A stretch of 64,000 nt of DNA from Helicoverpa zea. Taxonomy: Eukaryota > Arthropoda > Insecta > Lepidoptera > Noctuidae. The stretch lies in contig NC_061459.1 of the NCBI RefSeq assembly GCF_022581195.2, forward strand, positions 9,114,001-9,178,000, given 5' to 3'. The notes beneath the pieces were generated by a model that searched no databases, was not told where the DNA came from, and was given only the letters and a program-made list of their open reading frames with translations. A program made the translations under genes and the position numbers. This document shows, in pieces, positions 13,876-27,459 of the stretch (positions are counted from its first letter, which is position 1; each line of letters starts with the position of its first letter).

Positions 13876-16800
13876 TTAAATATTATCTGTTTCTTTGCTA
13901 TCATTTTTTTTCTTGCCATACCTAAAGTGTTCTTCTATTTGTAACAAAGTTTTGTCTTTAGTCTCGGGTAAACATAAAAATAAGAATATGGTACCACATA
14001 GGGTGGATAACCCGTAGAAGAGATAGGTTCCATGGTGACCTATACTTCTAAACATGGATGGCGCCGTCTTCACTACTCCGAAGAAAGCCACAGAAGTCAT
14101 CATGACACTAATGCCTGAACACACTCCTTTAGTTTCTACGGCAAATAGTTCACCAACCATATTCCACGGCAGTGGACATATTCCCAAATTGGATACTACT
14201 ATGTAGAATGCCATTAAACCTAATGAAATGAATGGTGATATGTGATGGATGACACCAGAGTCGTTGAGATACAGGTACAAAGCTAGTGAAATTAAAGATA
14301 ATGATGTGAATACTCCACTGAATATAGCCATGGGCCTTCTACCTGATCTCCGGAGCATAATACAAGCAGCACCGAGTGACACGCATCGTAACACATCTAT
14401 ACTTAACATAGCAGCGTAGGCGTGAGAACTAGTTGAACCACTACCAATGAGTTCCTTCATCATCTCTGTGGTGTACGCACAAATAACGTTGACTCCAGAA
14501 AGTTGCGTTATAACGAAGAAGGTCGTCATAATACCTAATGGTTTATAAAACTCTGGCTTCTTTATGTTCGCTGCTATAATTTGTAATTTACTCTGATTAT
14601 TGCCTTTCGCTGAAATATCAGCAATCATTTTATCAAGTTCAGTTTTCATAGCTGCACTGTTTCCTCTATACCATTGGTACGAGATTATGCATTCATCAAT
14701 TCGCTGTTTAGACGCTAACCATGATGGTGATTCTGGTGCGTAATAAAGTATAACACCACCAATCAGTGGGAATAATCCACAAAGCAAAGAAGATATGCTC
14801 CAATGCAGGAAAGTGCCAAATAAATGTGACATGAAAACACCCACTGCTATTCCTAAAGATAAAGCTGCTAAGAACAATCCTCTGTAAGCAGGGCTACTAA
14901 ATTCTCCGACGTAGACTGGGCCAAGAGGGCCAAGCCACCCTTGACATAGCCCCGTGATAAATCTTCCTATTAAGATTAGGAACATGAGGTCATTTGAGAA
15001 CCCAATAATCAACCAGCCAGCCACAAATGTACCCGCCAGAAGTAGACTAGACATTCTTCTTCCAAGTCTATCCATCAAGTATCCCGACATCAGGTTACCG
15101 AAGAAGAGAGCCAACGATGATATGGCAGCTGAAAGTAAAAAAATAAGTTATAAAATGAGGTCTTCAAGATTTAAAATTTAGTTTGATTAGAGTCGAATAT
15201 ACATACCTACCCATGATACCAATTCTACGGAGAAGGCTTTTTTACCCTTCGCATGTTGTAGTTGTGGAATTAAGATGGCGGAGATGCCTGACGTGGCACC
15301 AGCCCCAAGTGTGAGCATGAACACACCAAATGAGATGATAGCCTGTGAACAATAAATCAGTATTTTAATTTCCAACAAATATTTTAAAGTGAAGTAGGTA
15401 CACCATGAAAAATGTACATTCTCTTAGATTTTGTTCATAAGTGACACAGATTTCATCACATTATTTACTTGATAAACCTGAATCGTATGTTTATTTTGGC
15501 CTTGCCAAGTTATTAAATAAGACATTAAATGGTATTATGAGCTATTCGGAATATGCTGGTTTAACTATTTTTTTTAATGGTGCTTTAGTTAATGGTGAAC
15601 CAGATATATAAGTACCTAATTACCCGAAACAAGTCGGCAAATTGTATTTTTTAAATGTTGGGAATATTTATTAAGAAATAGTCAACATTTTTATAAGCCT
15701 AAAATACAAAACAGCACACTTATAAATAAAAAGTAAATCATATGAAAATGGGAAATACTATTACTTTACTTAAGGATGGGCTACAAAAAAATGGCATTGG
15801 GTTGCATAGGACTGGCAGTTTCCAATGCGATTTAAATTATATTAGCCTGTCTCATGAAATAATAAGTTACACGTGCCACATCGCAAGCCAGATATATCCA
15901 GCCAGTAGCAGTCAATAGGAGCCAGATAATAAAACCAGTGTAGCAAATAAATCTCGTTTCTTGTATTGGGAAAAATAATACTAGATTTTACTTCGCGCAT
16001 GATTTTATAAACTTTATTCTTCTTCCTGCCCTGTTCCCGAGTAATAACCGTTTCATCCTTCAACGACCATCTCTTTCCTTGATCTCCCTCTCTGCTTCTC
16101 CACCTAACCACATTCACACTTAATACACTCTTTGACTTCCTCCTATTATACCCATGTCACGTCAAATGACGGACTAACTTTTTTTTTGCATCTTTCAGAC
16201 TGTCTCTGATATATACATTGGTATCTATAACACATTCCACTTTTATACATCCTGATACCTCAAACACCTATATCAACATTTCCATCTCTGCCACGTGTGC
16301 CCTTTTCTCATTCTTCTGTTATGGAAAATACTATCACAATAGTAAGAGAAAGCAGAATACATTGTAAGAAGACAGACGTAATGAACTTTGCGATTAATTT
16401 AGTACAAGCACGTGTAACCTACTACTATCTAATAGTAGACAAACAATGCAAAATATGCACTATTCTTGTGATAACACACAGATGATACAAGTGTATCATT
16501 TAAGATGACAGCTTCTAATACAATGTATGATTGCTCGATAACGTAGGAAGTATTGGAGGGCATTTTGACAACACAGCAACGGGACTTCAGAAACCCCCAC
16601 TCCCAAAATTTAATGTTATGACTAAGTGATTAGTGGGCTAATAAGAATCACTATTTTTTTAACCCTGTCATCAAACCTATTATCAATTGCTAATTTATTT
16701 GTGAAAGTTTTTAATTGCCAAATGTAGTATGTATCTCACAGATCACTTATGGTAATTTGATACTCCTTTACGATCAAATAAAAAAAAGCATGAATATATT

Positions 16801-18634
16801 CATCACTCGATATATTACGGAAAAAACTTGAATGGCTATGCTAATTCTAATGCTTCGGAAACCTCTTACAAAATGTGCTCATTTAACTTTTGACGTAAAT
16901 ATTGTGTTCACTTTGACCTTTCTAAAGCTATTTTCACATGGTTGGGCATAAAAATCGCACGACTGTAGATAGCCGATAACACGATTAAGCTATACTTAAT
17001 GCAAAAGATTAGGACAATACATATATATTGCTAAGTATTTCCAGTAATTTTACTATCCATTTGTGGGATTCGGAAAAAACCATGCCGTATTCAGTTTTCA
17101 CCATACCAATAACATTTACGTCTATTCAGCCTTTTTATATATTAAGGTAGTCCTCGGGAGAGTAATAAAATCGGACTCGTTGCAGGGAATCGTTGTAGGT
17201 ATGCATAAATAATGATAATGATAATGTGTTTTTTTTTAAGAATCTGATCTACTGATCCTATCGTAGAAAAATAAAATGAGAATATATTGTACCTCTAGCA
17301 ATAAATAGTTATCAAACAAATAAAATTGATATTAATTATGGGCTAACACCTCATCTTATTATTCATAAGAGGTACGAAGTTTTTTTCTTATTGTATCTTT
17401 GTAGGACATCTGAAGACCAGAAAAATAAAGATAATGATCTATTTAGGTTTCCAAATACTCTTATTTGGATACGAAATAAACAATTTCGAGGTGACTTGCT
17501 CCTCGTGAGCAACAAACTTTGACATTTTCATTGATGTAAACAACAAAGTTTTGCAGAATAAGTGTTTAGTCACAACAAAAGAAAACATTAGTTTTAAAAA
17601 TAATTGTACCCAGAAATATACAACACTTTTCATTCATCAAAATTATTTCTTAAAACTTGGCTGTAATACAGCACTTTTTCAAAGTCAAAAATTTACAAAA
17701 GACAGCTCTCAAAACGCCTAGCCTTGACCACTATACCTATGTGTTTCTGCAGGGAAGAAGAAGTGGCTCAACAAAGTCCCCAGCAATCATCTTCATCATC
17801 CTCCTGCCCTTTTCCCAATTTTATTTGGGGTCATTAAGACGTTTTCTCCTTCCATACTCTTTATTGTTATTTATTTTAATCTACATAAAAATATTTGAGC
17901 CTCTCAACTGGTTTTTAAGTGAAAGTAGCTTGTTTTGGTTAAACAAGGCTTATGTCCTACGTATTTTTTTATGGCAGTACCTTCATTGATTCTTTACGAA
18001 GTAGAAATCATGTAAAAAATGAGCTTGACTACAAATACTATCACTGGAAAACACTCAAACGTGATTAATGTGATTGTTTTTATGTATGTATTTTAAAATA
18101 AATTCACAAAAAAAATGGAATAACCTGAACTATCTGTTGAAGGTAATTGATTCAATAATAATTGATTTCATTTTAATCTTGCTTTAAACAACCAAAGTTA
18201 AATTACCTACATGGTAATATAATTGAAGTAAAGGAAGTTATTTACTGATAATGTACGTAAGAATATCAAAACACTAGTAGATCCGGTCTTTAATCCGTAT
18301 AATCTACAATCTAGGTGAGGGTTAATCCGTTTAAGTTTTAATTTATACAAAAACATATCAAACCTGTATCCATTGTTACCTCAAACGTTAAATAAACTTT
18401 TCATACATCACACACACAGTTGAATTTCGAATTCATAAAATTAGCACTTATTTTTGAAAATAGAACACACACCTGTCTCCTAAACGGGGATCGTTGGTTA
18501 CTATTGAGGTATTCATCATTAGAAGCACTAAGTTCTTTCCCATTGTCCGTTGTTCCATTTTTATGGATTTTCTCTAACTCTGGCACTGTTCCGTCACCCA
18601 TCTCAGAATGTTTCCGTGACACTGCATCACACAT
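13876..18634 (-). CDS. MFS sugar transporter, Tret1-like (three exons)
   Basis: Coding exons on the minus strand are 18634-18473, 15342-15207 and 15128-13876, joined in phases 0 and 1, giving 516 aa. The start is the first ATG after an in-frame stop upstream in exon 1; the hydrophilic N-terminus (about 54 aa, ending SPFRRQ) joins directly to the first membrane helix (AIISFGVFMLTLGAG). Family marks seen: MDRLGRR after TM2, the PESPSWL motif before the central loop, GRR after TM8 and the C-terminal PETKDKTL motif; about twelve hydrophobic segments in all. This is the sugar porter (SLC2-like) family, which in insects includes facilitated trehalose/glucose transporters at the plasma membrane. The substrate cannot be read from sequence. 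Intron 1 is 3.1 kb and contains retroelement debris. The gene diverges from the P450 at 23.1 kb. No frameshift or stop was seen. Confidence 0.88.
16018..16140. repeat. Interspersed repeat (CTGCCCTGTTCCC family)
   Basis: Begins CTTCTTCCTGCCCTGTTCCC, followed by a pyrimidine-rich tract. Related sequence recurs at about 17800-17870, 19927-20080 and 43850-43965, in the same orientation. This looks like the 3' end of a common lepidopteran non-LTR element. It sits in intron 1 of the sugar transporter. Confidence 0.55.
17800..17870. repeat. Interspersed repeat (CTGCCCTGTTCCC family), short copy
   Basis: Contains CTGCCCTTTTCCCAATTTTA followed by TTGGGGTCATTAAG, matching the copy at 43858-43890. It lies in intron 1 of the sugar transporter. 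Confidence 0.55.
18231..18470 (+). repeat. Block with inverted diverged copy at 32134-32350
   Basis: Sits in intron 1 of the sugar transporter, starting 3 bp from its exon 1 donor site. A collinear chain of exact blocks links it to the reverse complement of 32134-32350: 15 nt at 18231-18245 with 32336-32350, 21 nt at 18307-18327 with 32253-32273, and 14 nt at 18457-18470 with 32134-32147. Sequence between the blocks is also clearly related, with small indels. Confidence 0.75.
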
Positions 18635-18639
18635 GATCC

Positions 18640-21600
18640 GAAACAACGACTTTATGAACCTCCGAACGCTTTGGAGATTGTGTTTTATCTTATCACCCAC
18701 TCAAGTTAACCGTCGACGCCGTCGCGTAATGACATTTGTATTTTTATAATGAATAACTACGAATACACTGCACGTTTTGGACCGGACCGTATTATAAAAC
18801 TGGTTTTGTCATAAACATGAACTTGCTTCAAACTGGACGGGAGTAGGACGTCTTTCACTTCCCGGTGCAGTTAAAGTGTGAAGCGAGACAAAATGTGGGT
18901 AGCTTTATATTAACAATCGTTGTTTATTTACAGAACAAGGTACACAAAAGTTTGGATTGTAGGAAAATACCAGCTTTGAGGCACGTGTTATCGTCGCCAG
19001 ATATTTCGACAAACAACTTAATCATTGATTCATTCCTCTCGTTTCGACGAGTATCAAAGATTATTATGCATATAATTTAATCTTATGACTAATAAAATTG
19101 TAATATAATATACTTAGGCGACCTTGCAAACCTAAGCTCCATTACATAAAGGGTTGACCCTGGTTCTCCTCAGGGTATGATGAAATCAAGGTACCTACAA
19201 TAATGTCATTTGTATCGTGTTTCGAATGATTTTGATAAAAATGATTAATGCATTATTAAGCAAAACCATTTGCTGTTCTCTCTCTAGCTTTCTGCACTTA
19301 GGGCTTAGAGTTTGGATTTTTGATCAGTTTCTTTTACCTTATAAGCAATTCAGGAAACATAGCCGATTACAATAAGGTGTTATGTTCCAAATATGTATAT
19401 GGTACTAGATTTAAATATAGGTGCAGGATAGGTAATTTTATTAAACCTAGGAACTGATCCTTTTGCTAACTACTTTCTAAACAAATAATAAATTAATTAC
19501 CCTTAATTCGACCCCAGTACTTAAACTACCATTAAGTTGAAAACGTTTTGTATTAATGTGCAAATACGATTATCTTAATCGCGATAACAGACTAATGTCA
19601 GTTAATGGCTACTCAAGTACTAATTATTATGACAACAACATCAATACCAGACAAAATGTGTTTGTTTAAGAATTTAGTTTAATTGCTGTGTTTACAGAAA
19701 TGATTATTATCTGAAATTCTGAACTGGATAATTCTTGCCTCTACTTCAGGGCAGCTAAAAGAGGTAGTAGAATCCAACAAAGGATGTACATAATTCGTAC
19801 TACAAGAAAAAGTTTCTTATCTCCCTCACCGTCTGCTCACTTGGATCTTACAAAATATGAGATGGATTTTGAAGCGGTTTTGTCGAATAGTTGTGACTCA
19901 AGATGACGTTTTATAATACACAGAATCTTCTTCTTCCTGCCCTGTTCCCAAGTTATTTATGATCTGCGCAATATATTATGTCTTTCTCCCATTTCTCTCT
20001 AACAGACGTCATACTAACATCCACTCCCTTCTTATTCATGTGCTCTTTCAGGTAGTCAATCCATCTTTCCTCAGTCTACCTCTACCACTCCATCCTTATA
20101 TTACCCTTTAAATCGTATTTTGATTAAAACCTATAGCAAGAAATCGTGCGTTTAATTAGACGATGGAAACAGTTGCTGATGCAAGCTGCAGGTAGACCCG
20201 CTTCAGCTACGTTATCATTAAGTTTCTAATCTCCAATAACTAAGGCCATGCGTGAGATAGGCATTGTATTGTGTTACGCCATTTTAAATCTAGGAAAATG
20301 GACCGTCAACCAAATTGTGACCACTTTCGACTTGCGATTGAGGTATGGTTTTTATTCATATTATTTTTGCTGTGCGCCAAATTTTCTGAATACATGCTTT
20401 TGTTTGCACGTAATGAGCATACTTACAGAAATCTTTATAATAAAAGCCTAAAAACATTACAGATATTTGCCCATACTTCCTATATTTTTGCCAAAAATTC
20501 ACACCTAAAAAAAAATTCCACTTAACACATACCGCATCACACGATTTTTTTTTTCATTTCTTCCACGTTATCATCTACCTATTCTATCTTATCATCCTTT
20601 TTAAACTCTCTTCAAAGAAGAAAAATTAAAGCATACATAATTAGAACTTAGGAAGCAAAGAGATTTTTCTAATTTTCACACATGAATTGCATTTTCAATA
20701 TTTTCTTATACTTACTTAGGTATATTAAAATTCAGTGTCTGTATTCTTATCTTAATGTAATCAATAAAGTCTGTGTTTTAGTTCCGTTTTATGGAAGGGC
20801 TTCATTTTTATCTTTATTTGTGGCCTACATTATTTTAACTAATTCTTCAGACAACAGTCTTTATTACATTTTTAACGAAGTATTTAATGTATAGTGAGCA
20901 AAACAAAGGTCATTAAACTTTGGTTTTCTACTATTTCTTAGACTATCTGCTAATATTGGCTTCATCTTCTAATCGTATAGAAAAATTAAGTATAAGTATT
21001 GGACGTTTTAAGTTTCATCAATCCACGTTCCATTCTACAAGTATGCAGGCTTCTATCTATCATTACCTACTGACCCAGTAAGTGTGCTACTCGATCTATA
21101 GGACTTTTCTTATTTATATCCAGGATTTAGAAATTACAGCTACTCAAAGTCCGAAGCCTGGATTATGCACTTGAAAATCACCAATGAAAATGATCCACAA
21201 TTCGGTTTTCTTAGCCTGTCGTCTATATTAGTGAAATAAAGGTGACATTGTCAATTTGAACTGCTGTCAAAACATCCGAATTGAGAACATCATCTCTCTA
21301 AGTGGATTGTTTTTACCGACTTGGAAAGTTGGTTAACTAAAATTGATGACCATAAAATGTGATATGGCCTTCCACATTCCACAATGTTATAATTAAGATA
21401 TCGAGATGGGAGCCGACGATGACGACAAATAGTAAAGAGATACGTCAGTAGTAAACAGGGCTGTCCTAGAAACCAAAATCGAAACCAAATCAAACAATAA
21501 CATAAACATCAGATAGATAAATCAATGAATAATTATTTTAAATTATGCTAATGAGGACATAGTATTCCAAATGTTATCTTTGTAACGGTCTATTAGCAGA

Positions 21601-22900
21601 TAATCAAAAAGATAGATACCTAACGTGAATTATTTGAAACGGTATATTTAAAATATTTTGGTATATATTCTTGATCTCTTCGAAAGATTTAATAAAATAT
21701 TAACACGACTAATTTATCTTTTCTACTGAGTTTAAAAGAAGTTAGGTGCTACTGTTTAACCTAACAACAAAATTGAGTAAAATAGTAGTACCAAGTAACA
21801 AAATAAACATAGTTTGCTTAGGTATTGGGTGGCGTCAAATCATTTTTGTTTATAATATTTAATGTACACGTACTTGTTAATGATTACATAGTACTATCAA
21901 AAGGTAAATTTCTTTTTATTTGTTGGTACACATGATTCTAATTACTACGAAGATACTGGTCCAATAACTTTAATGTAGACAGTTGAAACCAAATATTTAA
22001 TTAAACCAATACTAACCGAATTTATAAACAAAAGTCCTTTGTTTAGTTACACTCAAGATATCGCTGACCTACAAATAAATTCTATGTTATGCACTATACT
22101 TCGATTCTATCGTTAACAATCAAGCTATCTTCCATCAAAATGTATTTCATAGAGAAATAAAAATACTTAGGTATGTAGTCTGTTGTTTGTAGAGAGTACC
22201 TCAAAAAATTTAAAATTAAACATTTAAAATCTTTTCGTGAATATCTTCGATAATAACCATCCAGAAAAGTGCCTACAAATTTTCTTATAGCAAAAACGGA
22301 ACCGAGCTGTTTGCGTACAGTTTAATTCAGGGATTTAAAGATAGATAGAAAAATATGTACTAAAAAAATATAGTTTTAAAAACTAAAAAACATGCTAGAC
22401 TCATGTATTGTCAATCAGACTCGGGGGTGTGCAAAATTTCATCCTAATCGAATATCTGGGTAATAAGTGGGTCAAATTAAAATTCGTTAAGATTAGTTAC
22501 AAGTGAAGCTAATGTATAAGCATGTTAATCAAAGCTCTCTGAGGTGATTTAGATTTGATTCGGCTTTATAATTTAGTAGTTCTAGGCCTGGCATTTTTTG
22601 AGGCATATAGCTTGCCTCCGCGTAAATATTGCCCCGTTTTGACAGAGCAACCTGCAAGACAACATTGTTAAACTCGGGAAGCTTATTATTCCTGAAGGCG
22701 CGTTTGCATACTTTTCTCCTTATAAGTATTTTTTATATGAAGTACATACTTACAATCTTAAAAAATATACTTTTGAATATTTAAATTAAGCTTTGATGTA
22801 ATCTGTAAAAAAATGAATAAATACCAGTAAGCAAAATATTTACTTGCGAGGAATGCACTTTAGTTAGATATTTTTATAAGTAGGTCAACAAACTAAGCGT
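18640..22900. other. Intergenic between transporter and first CYP4G
   Basis: About 4.3 kb with no recognised coding exon. Another CTGCCCTGTTCCC-family repeat lies at about 19927-20080. Regulatory sequence for the two divergent flanking genes is expected here but no specific site can be supported apart from a possible TATA box at 22908. Confidence 0.45.
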
Positions 22901-22907
22901 TTTATGC

Positions 22908-22914
22908 TATAAAT
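22908..22914 (+). promoter_or_regulatory. Possible TATA box of first CYP4G
   Basis: TATAAAT lies 182 bp before the splice acceptor that precedes the ATG of the first P450 gene. A transcript from here would contain a short non-coding exon and then a 5' UTR intron ending at 23091. The motif is common in AT-rich DNA, so support is weak. Confidence 0.25.
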
Positions 22915-23095
22915 ATCAGAACATCTTGCTTTAGGTCTTTGAACTAAGTAGGTATTTATTCAGCAAATAAAATTGTAAACATCATTTGTGTTTCTCATTT
23001 GTTTACATGCTACGATTCCTAAGTTTACCGCGATTATTTATAATAGCAATCGAACTACAGAACCTAATTTTAATTTTGTTTCCTTTTTCAGCAAT

Positions 23096-26000
23096 ATGGT
23101 ATCGTTTCACGATGACACCAAAACTGTGAACACTGCTCGCCTTGTATTCTACCCTCTTTTGTTTATTACGACTGTTCTCTGGTTAATACATACATGGCAG
23201 CGGCGGACCAGACTCTTCAAACTGGGCAATGTTTTACCAGGACCGCCTCATGTACCGTTCTTTGGAAACGCCCTTCTGGCATTGGGCAAGAGACCAGACC
23301 GTAAGTAGTAGACTTAGAAGTTCTATGGAACTTTTTAAAGATATCGGTGCATTGGCATATTGAAGTGTGTTTAATGCACACTTTCCCGTTTAACTGAAAT
23401 AGGTTTTCCAACCAATTTGTGGTTTGGAATCTATGGTCCAGAAGCAAGGGGCTATATTTCGAATTTATTTGTTTTTCAATGCTTACCAAATTATGATAAC
23501 TTTTTTCAGAATTAGTAAATATCTGTCTCGAATACGCTGATACCTACGGTACAGTGATTCGAGGATGGCTCGGCTCCAAGCTGGCAGTTTTCATCCTGGA
23601 TGCCGATGATATTGAAGTCATCCTCAACAGTCAAATACACATCGATAAGGCTGATGAATACAGATTCTTTAAACCTTGGCTTGGTGACGGCCTTCTTATT
23701 AGCACAGGTAATATTACTTGAAGGCTAGTCCATATTCGTTCGTAAAATTCTTATGACAGCGATACTGTTCTATTATTTATATGCAATGCTATGCGTCAGC
23801 CTATTAGAACCTAAATCTCTCTTCTAAGCCTTGTACATGCGTTATAATTTAGAATTAGTCTCATGCTTGGTGTGATATTGCTTTGCGTTACTCTGTTAGC
23901 AAAATCAAACAATAATGATTGAAATCCAAAACGTACGAACACATTTGAATAATATTCCAGGTTCGAAATGGCGATCCCATCGCAAAATGATAGCCCCAAC
24001 GTTCCACATCAACATTCTGAAGTCATTTGTGGGGGTCTTCAATCAGAACAGCAAGAATGTCGTTGAGAAAATGCGATCAGAAATTGGCAAAACGTTTGAT
24101 GTGCACGACCATATGAGTACAGCTACTGTCGACATCTTACTCGGTATGTTTCTTTAGCCCATTTTCAATTCAAAATACTAAATTGATTATGTTTGCGGTA
24201 TGTATTCTTACATATTTATTTAATTATGGTCAAGTCGTGCAAACCCTTACTTGATCTTTAGAGTTCAAAAACTTTCTTCAATTATTCTTATATTATTTTT
24301 CAGAGACTGCAATGGGAATCACAAGAAAAACTCAGGATGAATCAGGTTTTGATTACGCTATGGCTGTTATGAAGTAAGATTTCTTACATTCAGATTCCTC
24401 TGTATAATATGTACCAGTATATTATACATCTACATAAATTCCTATGTATTTTTTCAGGATGTGTGACATTATTCACCAAAGACACTACAAGTTTTGGTTA
24501 CGATTTGACGCGCTTTTCAAATTCACATCATTCTTTGAGAAGCAGAAGAAACTCTTAGGTATCATTCACGGATTAACTAATAAGGTACTCCTATCATGTT
24601 TATAGTTTTCCGCTTGAGTTCATCCAGCGTGTTCACTAAGAATTAAAATACCTAATTATTTTTTATCGCATCAATGCATTCATGCTTTGGATCTTACGTA
24701 TATCAATAACCTCGACATCACGCACTAGAGTCAATCAACCCATACACAATATAAATATCCGATTATAACATGATCGATTAAATAATCTCGATTATTAAAT
24801 CTTTTCAGGTAATTAAGAGTAAAAAGCAAACGTACTTCGAAAACAAAGCGAGAGGTTTTATTCCGCCAACATTGGAGGAACTGACTCGAACTGTAGATGA
24901 TGATAATGTACTAGCTAATCACAGCAAAACTGTGTCCGATACTGTATTCAAAGGATATCGTGATGATTTGGATTTCAATGACGAAAATGATGTTGGTAAG
25001 TTTGGCAGTTATTTTTAATTTCTGGAAACTAAGCATGGAAGCTGTTTTCGTTTACTTTCTTTAAGCAAAAACGAGAGAACCTTGAACTATGTCATTATAC
25101 AGGGGAATATTGTATTTAGCCTCAGGTAATCACCCGTAGTCCGTAATAATCATAAACAAATCCGTAAAGCTGCTGTGATCCCACTACGTAATTTTGGAGT
25201 TATAAAATCTTAATCACTTGCAGTATATGACCATTTAATCCTTAACCTTCATACTGTTGTCGCAGTTGATGTAATCACTATCTTTTTTTTCAAAGGTGAG
25301 AAGAAACGACTTGCCTTCCTAGACCTTATGATCGAATCTGTTCAGAATGGAACACATCAGTTAACTGATCACGAAATAAAAGAAGAAGTGGATACTATTA
25401 TGTTCGAGGTTAGTATTATATTTAGAATATTTTATTGTCAGAAGTTACAGAAGTCGTCTTTAAATCATTTACATATTATGTTCCACTATTCAGCATTGTC
25501 ATCCGTCTCTGCTCTGTTTGTTAGCACAATGAACATGGAAAACCAAAATATTTCAGGGTCACGACACGACAGCTGCTGGCTCCAGTTTCGTCCTCTGCCT
25601 GCTGGGTATCTACAAAGATATTCAAGCGAAGGTTTACAACGAGCTATACGAAATCTTCGGTGACTCAGACAGACCAGCCACCTTCGCTGATACTCTTCAA
25701 ATGAAGTACCTGGAGAGGGTCATCCTCGAAACTTTGAGGCTGTATCCACCGGTACCTGTTATTGCTAGAAAACTTAATCAAGATGTTAAAATTGGTAAGT
25801 ACAGTTCGAATTCATTCATTTTGAAGTTATTGGTAAATATTTAAGTAACTTTAACTTGACGACTTGATGACTTAACTTGCAAAAGACATCCAATGTCCAC
25901 AAAAGCTGGTTCAACCAACTGACCACTTTTTTATATAATTTCAGCAACAAACAGCTACGTTCTCCCCGCTGGAGCCACAATAGTCATCGGAATGTACAAA

Positions 26001-26621
26001 GTCCATAGAAGTCCCAAATACTACAAGGACCCCGATACGTTCAACCCTGACAACTTCTTACCTGAGAACTCAGCGAACAGACATTACTACAGCTTCATTC
26101 CCTTCAGTGCAGGGCCCAGGAGTTGTGTTGGTTGGTACACGTGATCAATATTTTTAAAAGCATGACCTAATTCTTCAAAGACGGTTATAAAATTGACAGT
26201 CTACTCAGACGAGCTATTTGTACAATTGCGCACATAGGTATTTCAACGTTTGACTTATGGAAAGTTACAACCCAACATAAATCTATCAATTGAATTCATA
26301 ATAAATCGCAATTGATCTCTGAAGCTTGCCATTAGTATCTAATATCACATCTAGAGCAAGTCGTGTTTGCACGATCAACACTGGCACCTATAGACTGGTG
26401 ATGATGGATGAGAAATAATTAAGTCAACTTGTTTTTCAGGTCGCAAATATGCCTTATTGAAGCTCAAAATCTTACTGTCAACAATTCTGAGAAACTATGA
26501 GTGCACATCTACAGTACCTGAGAAAGACTTCAAACTCCTTGGTGACATCATTTTGAAGAGATCTGATGGATTTACAATTAAAATTGAACCTAGAATAAGG
26601 AAACCTGTAAATGTAGTATAG
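23096..26621 (+). CDS. Cytochrome P450, subfamily CYP4G (copy A)
   Basis: Ten coding exons: 23096-23300, 23510-23707, 23961-24143, 24304-24373, 24458-24584, 24809-24995, 25296-25408, 25557-25794, 25945-26130 and 26440-26621; 562 aa. An N-terminal membrane anchor (LVFYPLLFITTVLWLI) is followed by the LPGPP hinge. The CYP4G hallmark extension, encoded mainly by exon 6 (KGYRDDLDFNDENDVG), precedes helix I with GHDTT. ExxR (ETLR) and the heme loop FSAGPRSCVG (Cys 501) are intact. Known role of the subfamily: ER-bound oxidative decarbonylase making cuticular hydrocarbons from long-chain aldehydes in oenocytes. The start lies 4 nt after a splice acceptor, as in the three paralogues. Exon 9 uses the weaker donor GTTGGT. 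AATAAA lies at 26796. It forms a tail-to-tail pair with the next P450. Confidence 0.93.
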
Positions 26622-27365
26622 AGTAAATCTATTTTGTAGTTGGTATGGTGTAACAATTCTTTGGAGCATTGTACATTGTTATTACTGCATAAATCGTTAA
26701 GTATTTATGTAGATAATATGGAACATGATGAATTTCGTGGTGTTTGTTTTCGCACCAATTTCTAAAGGACTAAGTATAACAGTAATTGGTGACTGAATAA
26801 ATGCCTCAAAATAAACATTATTTTGAAATAAGGTTTCTTTTATTTGTGTTGGTGTGCGGTGCCTCCTGTAATTCGAAACAGTAATTGCCTCACCCTGGAG
26901 ACTTTCAAAACTGTGACTGTGGTGAATATTTTGCCAGCATGATGTTATTGACGCTATCAAACGGTTTAGTTTGTCCAGTAAAAATTGTTTAGCAGGTAAC
27001 AATAAATAACAAAAATGTTGGCTTGGCTAGTGCCAAAAAAAAACATTTACTGTAATTAAAAGACTACTATCATACTATCATACTTTTTTGTTTTTCGTAG
27101 TTTCTTACCAATTAATTTGTCATCAAAATTTTGTTCTCAACGGCTCTTCTCAAGGATTGCTTATCAAATTGTTCAAGGCGTCTTCGTTGACTTTAACTTT
27201 TCGTAACAAAGTCAAATACTGTCATCGGTAGGTTTAGGTAGTATTAGGTTTTCGTGATTATTCACACTTAAGTCATTTCGTTTTATTTAAACAGTAACAT
27301 AGGCTCACATAATTTTCATTACCTAGGATCTCTCAAATTTATATACCGTATATAGACTCTGAGAG
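26622..27365. other. 3' flank between convergent P450 genes
   Basis: Contains the 3' UTR of copy A (AATAAA at 26796-26801) and AT-rich sequence. No further gene is seen before the relic exon at 27366. Confidence 0.5.
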
Positions 27366-27415
27366 GTCAAATTGAACCTTAGAATAAGGCAACCTGTATT
27401 TAATATACTAGTAAA
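27366..27415 (+). pseudogene. Relic of CYP4G last-exon 3' end
   Basis: About 50 bp resembles the end of copy A exon 10 (26578-26630). It shares AAATTGAACC, TAGAATAAGG and AACCTG with a 1-nt insertion, then diverges through the stop region to AGTAAA. It has plus orientation, like copy A, and starts about 0.75 kb after copy A ends. The start of the relic is also the inverse of the end of copy B (27478-27504) with about 85 bp between them. Confidence 0.65.
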
Positions 27416-27459
27416 CTTGCCTTCATCGTTTTATCTCTAAATTTCAAAATACGATTATT

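Noticed and set aside
18635..18700. Longer N-terminus for the sugar transporter
   Set aside because: The open frame at 18700 begins with GTG just after an in-frame TGA; the first ATG is at 18634.
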